Source of the DNA: Candidatus Thorarchaeota archaeon MP8T_1
GTDB lineage: Archaea; Asgardarchaeota; Thorarchaeia; Thorarchaeales; Thorarchaeaceae
Direction of reading: 5' to 3'
NCBI GenBank assembly: GCA_002825465.1
Contig: PJER01000100.1
Location: 1-7,323 of the forward strand
DNA length: 7,323 nt
In this document: positions 5,821 through 7,323 of the stretch, one piece after another
Layout: each line of letters begins with the position of its first letter
How positions within the stretch are numbered: the first letter of the stretch is position 1
Program-made: the position numbers and the translations under genes
Notes under the pieces: model-generated
Database searches by the model: none
Told to the model about the DNA's origin: nothing
The model's input: the letters and a program-made list of their open reading frames with translations, nothing else

Positions 5821-6480
5821 TTATCCATCGTTACCATGAAAGCTCTCCTTGTTTTCCATAGAGCCTTGTTCATCTTCATCGTTAAAAATCTCAGTTTCAA
5901 GAATATCCTGCAGCATATCTGACTCTTCACCCTCTGTCTTTCGTTTGAATAGAAATCCTGTAATAAGAGCAGTAAGTGCGATTGAAGCTAATACAATTGG
6001 CATTGACTCGAAATAACTACCGACACTGTAGCCTATCAATGCACCTAAGATCGTGACTATCACTTTTCCTATGAAGTAGCTCACAGTGAATTTTACAGAA
6101 TTATATTTGGTGAGACCGACATACACGATAAGAGGGTCATCAGGGACTGGAGATGCTGCGGCAATAAAGAGAGCGATAGCCCCCCATTTCTCAACTCTCT
6201 GCTTCTCAGAGTCCAGTGATGCCAGACGTTCATCGGAAAGAACAACTCGAGATCCTCGAACAACAAAGAAATGTATCAGCTTCGCAGTTGTCGCTGAAAT
6301 TGCTACGATAATACCTACAATAATTGGATTGAAACTTGGCAAAAGCAGCATTGCTGCGCCTGCTAGAACCATATTGCTAGGACTCAGAAAAGGAATCATA
6401 TTAATTAAGAAGCATATTAGCAGAAGGCCAAAATATCCTTGACTTATCATTTCACTGATGAATAGGATAATGTCTTGCAT
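5821..6480 (-). CDS. VTT/DedA (SNARE-associated) family membrane protein
   Basis: This is a 219-residue polytopic membrane protein. Hydrophobic segments lie near residues 4-30, 36-50, 52-74, 100-112, 127-152 and 160-178. The order PFLSPSNMVLAGAAML (30-45), a basic cytoplasmic loop (75-98), then FIAAASPVPDDPLIVYVG (105-122) resembles the VTT domain, where two re-entrant loops with proline motifs meet in the membrane. DedA/VTT proteins are implicated in lipid scrambling or ion-coupled transport; no substrate can be inferred here. The C-terminal 38 residues (about 182-219) form a strongly acidic, probably disordered cytoplasmic tail. ATG 6480 has AGGAG 8 nt upstream. It lies between the AbrB/ACT-like gene (49 nt upstream) and the CpXC gene (74 nt downstream) and is likely co-transcribed with them. 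Confidence 0.78.
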   Translation of the reverse strand: MQDIILFISEMISQGYFGLLLICFLINMIPFLSPSNMVLAGAAMLLLPSFNPIIVGIIVAISATTAKLIHFFVVRGSRVVLSDERLASLDSEKQRVEKWGAIALFIAAASPVPDDPLIVYVGLTKYNSVKFTVSYFIGKVIVTILGALIGYSVGSYFESMPIVLASIALTALITGFLFKRKTEGEESDMLQDILETEIFNDEDEQGSMENKESFHGNDG

Positions 6481-6529
6481 CTATGAAACTCCTAGATTGA
6501 GTGCAAATGAAGATAGAGGTCTTTGTGGC

Positions 6530-6952
6530 CTACACTTCGACCTTCTTAATTAGTACCCTCTGAACTCCATCTAAGACATTGAGAGAACTTTCAAGCTCAC
6601 TCAGATCAGAACTTAGTTGATTTGGATTGAAATAGCACTCATAGAAGCAGCGTGTTCCTCTAAGACAAACCCCTGTAGAGAAGAGTAGATCAACCAATCC
6701 AGCTCTCTTAAAAATCTGAGATAGCTTTGTGAGAAAATCATTACTTAATTTCCCAATCTCGAGGCTTAAGAAAAGAACCTCTTCACTGTCTAGAGGGAAA
6801 ATCTTGATGAGTCGGTCTTTGTGCACTAGAACCATTAAGCCACGATCTGTTCCCATAGCGTTCTTGAAAGAAGTTGGAAACTTAACTGACTCGCCTTCGC
6901 TAAACATTAATACTCTTCCGGCTGTTGCCCCTTCGTAGGAATCATCTGACAT
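6530..6952 (-). CDS. Possible AbrB-like DNA-binding/ACT-like regulatory protein
   Basis: This 140-residue soluble protein is not closely recognised. Residues 13-53 (RVLMFSEGESVKFPTSFKNA, then VLVHKDRLIKIFPL) have the strand pattern of a swapped-hairpin AbrB/SpoVT-like domain. Residues 57-140 (EVLFLSLEIGKLSNDFLTKL to VLDGVQRVLIKKVEV) resemble an ACT-type beta-alpha-beta-beta-alpha-beta sensor domain, including a helix of the form L-KLSQIFKRAGL and the closing strand V-DGVQRVLIKKV. Such a combination would suggest a small-molecule-responsive transcription factor, but this is inference from patterns. ATG 6952 is preceded by GGTGATC, a perfect anti-SD match ending 2 nt before the start. It heads the minus-strand group with the VTT and CpXC genes and lies divergent to the Cas4/Exo5-like gene, a position typical of a regulator. 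Confidence 0.6.
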   Translation of the reverse strand: MSDDSYEGATAGRVLMFSEGESVKFPTSFKNAMGTDRGLMVLVHKDRLIKIFPLDSEEVLFLSLEIGKLSNDFLTKLSQIFKRAGLVDLLFSTGVCLRGTRCFYECYFNPNQLSSDLSELESSLNVLDGVQRVLIKKVEV

Positions 6953-6997
6953 CTGATCACCGCGCGCCCGTTCTTTCTCTGTGGTGAAATCCTGTTA

Positions 6998-7007
6998 ATG
7001 AATTCAT
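6998..7007. repeat. 10-bp palindrome ATGAATTCAT in the divergent promoter region
   Basis: This perfect palindrome lies between the start of the minus-strand operon and the TATA box at 7020. Its position would suit binding of a dimeric regulator, possibly the product of the adjacent gene, but 10-bp palindromes also arise by chance in AT-rich DNA. Confidence 0.25.
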
Positions 7008-7019
7008 CCAAAACTCGAA

Positions 7020-7027
7020 TATAAAAG
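7020..7027 (+). promoter_or_regulatory. TATA box (TATAAAAG), possibly serving both directions
   Basis: TATAAAAG, preceded by CTCGAA as a fair BRE, predicts a plus-strand start near 7047, upstream of the Cas4/Exo5-like gene. Read on the minus strand, the same place gives CTTTTATATT, which would place a start near 6994 and a leader of about 42 nt before the gene at 6952. No other good TATA box is visible in this gap. Confidence 0.55.
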
Positions 7028-7109
7028 CATCTAGTGTTTGATACCAAGATACATCACTCAGCATGGTGCTCTTTTTCAATGTCCATGAAGGACAATATAA
7101 CGAATCAAC

Positions 7110-7323
7110 TTGCGACTTACAGAAGATGAACGAACAGGGTTCTCAAGATTTCGAGATGTGTCAGAGCTCAGAACCCAATTTCAATGTGAGTATAGGCTTT
7201 ATCTAACGCAACAGAACAGCAAAGTTGTGACCAAAGCAAGTCTTGATGGAATGATGCTCCATAACCAAATTGCATCCAGCGACATAAGGGAATCACGCAC
7301 CAATCACGGGATTTCTTTCGTGA
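7110..7323 (+). CDS. Cas4/Dna2/Exo5-like PD-(D/E)XK nuclease, N-terminal fragment
   Basis: A frame stays open from 7101 to the window end without a stop (74 codons; a TAA at 7098-7100 precedes it). Its product contains VSELRTQFQCEYRLYL followed by a spaced ASLDGMMLHNQIA. This matches the N-terminus of RecB-like Cas4, Dna2 and Exo5 nucleases: a cysteine that ligates a [4Fe-4S] cluster in the CEYRLYL segment, then a G-xx-LH helix preceding the catalytic core. The catalytic D/E-x-K motif and the C-terminal cysteines lie outside the window. The start is unsure: TTG 7110 gives MRLTEDERTG, and GTG 7158 would begin directly at MSELRTQF; neither has a strong ribosome binding site. No CRISPR repeats or other cas genes are visible, so a housekeeping or defence repair nuclease is as likely as true Cas4. 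Confidence 0.55.
   Translation, partial: MRLTEDERTGFSRFRDVSELRTQFQCEYRLYLTQQNSKVVTKASLDGMMLHNQIASSDIRESRTNHGISFV

Noticed and set aside
7063..7206. 47-codon reading frame MVLFFNVHEG after the TATA box
   Set aside because: It has an ATG near a plausible transcript start but no ribosome binding site, and it overlaps the nuclease-like frame, which has recognisable motifs. A short frame at 7079 (16 codons) was rejected likewise.
1..7323. CRISPR array, insertion sequence or integration site
   Set aside because: No regularly spaced direct repeats, transposase motifs, target-site duplications or tRNA 3' ends were seen, despite the Cas4-like fragment at the right edge.

Overview
The window reads as archaeal chromosomal DNA of moderate to low GC content. 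The pointers are TATA boxes of archaeal form (TATATAAG, TATAAAAG), Shine-Dalgarno sites matching the archaeal anti-SD (GAGGTGA, GGTGATC), TTG/GTG start codons, an actinobacterial/archaeal-size inositol-phosphate synthase, and a T-rich terminator. The gene mix (SCP2 protein, GlcD/HdrD-type redox pair, CpXC and VTT proteins, AbrB/ACT-like protein, Cas4/Exo5-like nuclease) would fit an uncultured, possibly Asgard-type archaeon. Lineage cannot be fixed without searches. No rRNA, recognisable tRNA, CRISPR array or insertion sequence was seen.

Left part, plus strand (1-3892). The 3' end of a 2-keto-3-deoxygluconate kinase gene is followed, 7 nt after its stop, by a KDPG/KHG aldolase gene. Together they convert KDG to pyruvate and glyceraldehyde 3-phosphate, as in the semi-phosphorylative Entner-Doudoroff or uronate pathways. 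After a 99-nt gap comes a compact cassette: an SCP2-like lipid-carrier protein, a GlcD-like FAD oxidase, and a GlcF/HdrD-like protein with two [4Fe-4S] motifs and two CCG domains. The cassette suggests oxidation of a hydrophobic or carrier-bound substrate with electrons leaving through Fe-S clusters. The substrate is unknown, and the FAD enzyme lacks the usual GlcD C-terminal motifs.

Middle (3893-4269). This gap of more than 350 nt holds no convincing protein gene. It contains a three-stem element with a T-rich tract, then about 160 nt packed with hairpins, some mutually exclusive, and then a perfect 10-bp inverted repeat touching a TATA box. It may be a structured RNA plus a regulated promoter, and it is the most unusual part of the window. 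It leads into a divergent myo-inositol-1-phosphate synthase, which would supply headgroups for inositol ether lipids or compatible solutes.

Right part. Three minus-strand genes (6952 down to 5351) form a probable operon: an AbrB-like/ACT-like protein, a VTT/DedA-type membrane protein and a CpXC zinc-ribbon-like protein. The operon runs convergently into the synthase gene with only 4 nt between stops. Across a 157-nt divergent promoter region, a plus-strand gene begins at about 7110 and runs off the window. Its N-terminus resembles PD-(D/E)XK nucleases of the Cas4/Dna2/Exo5 type.
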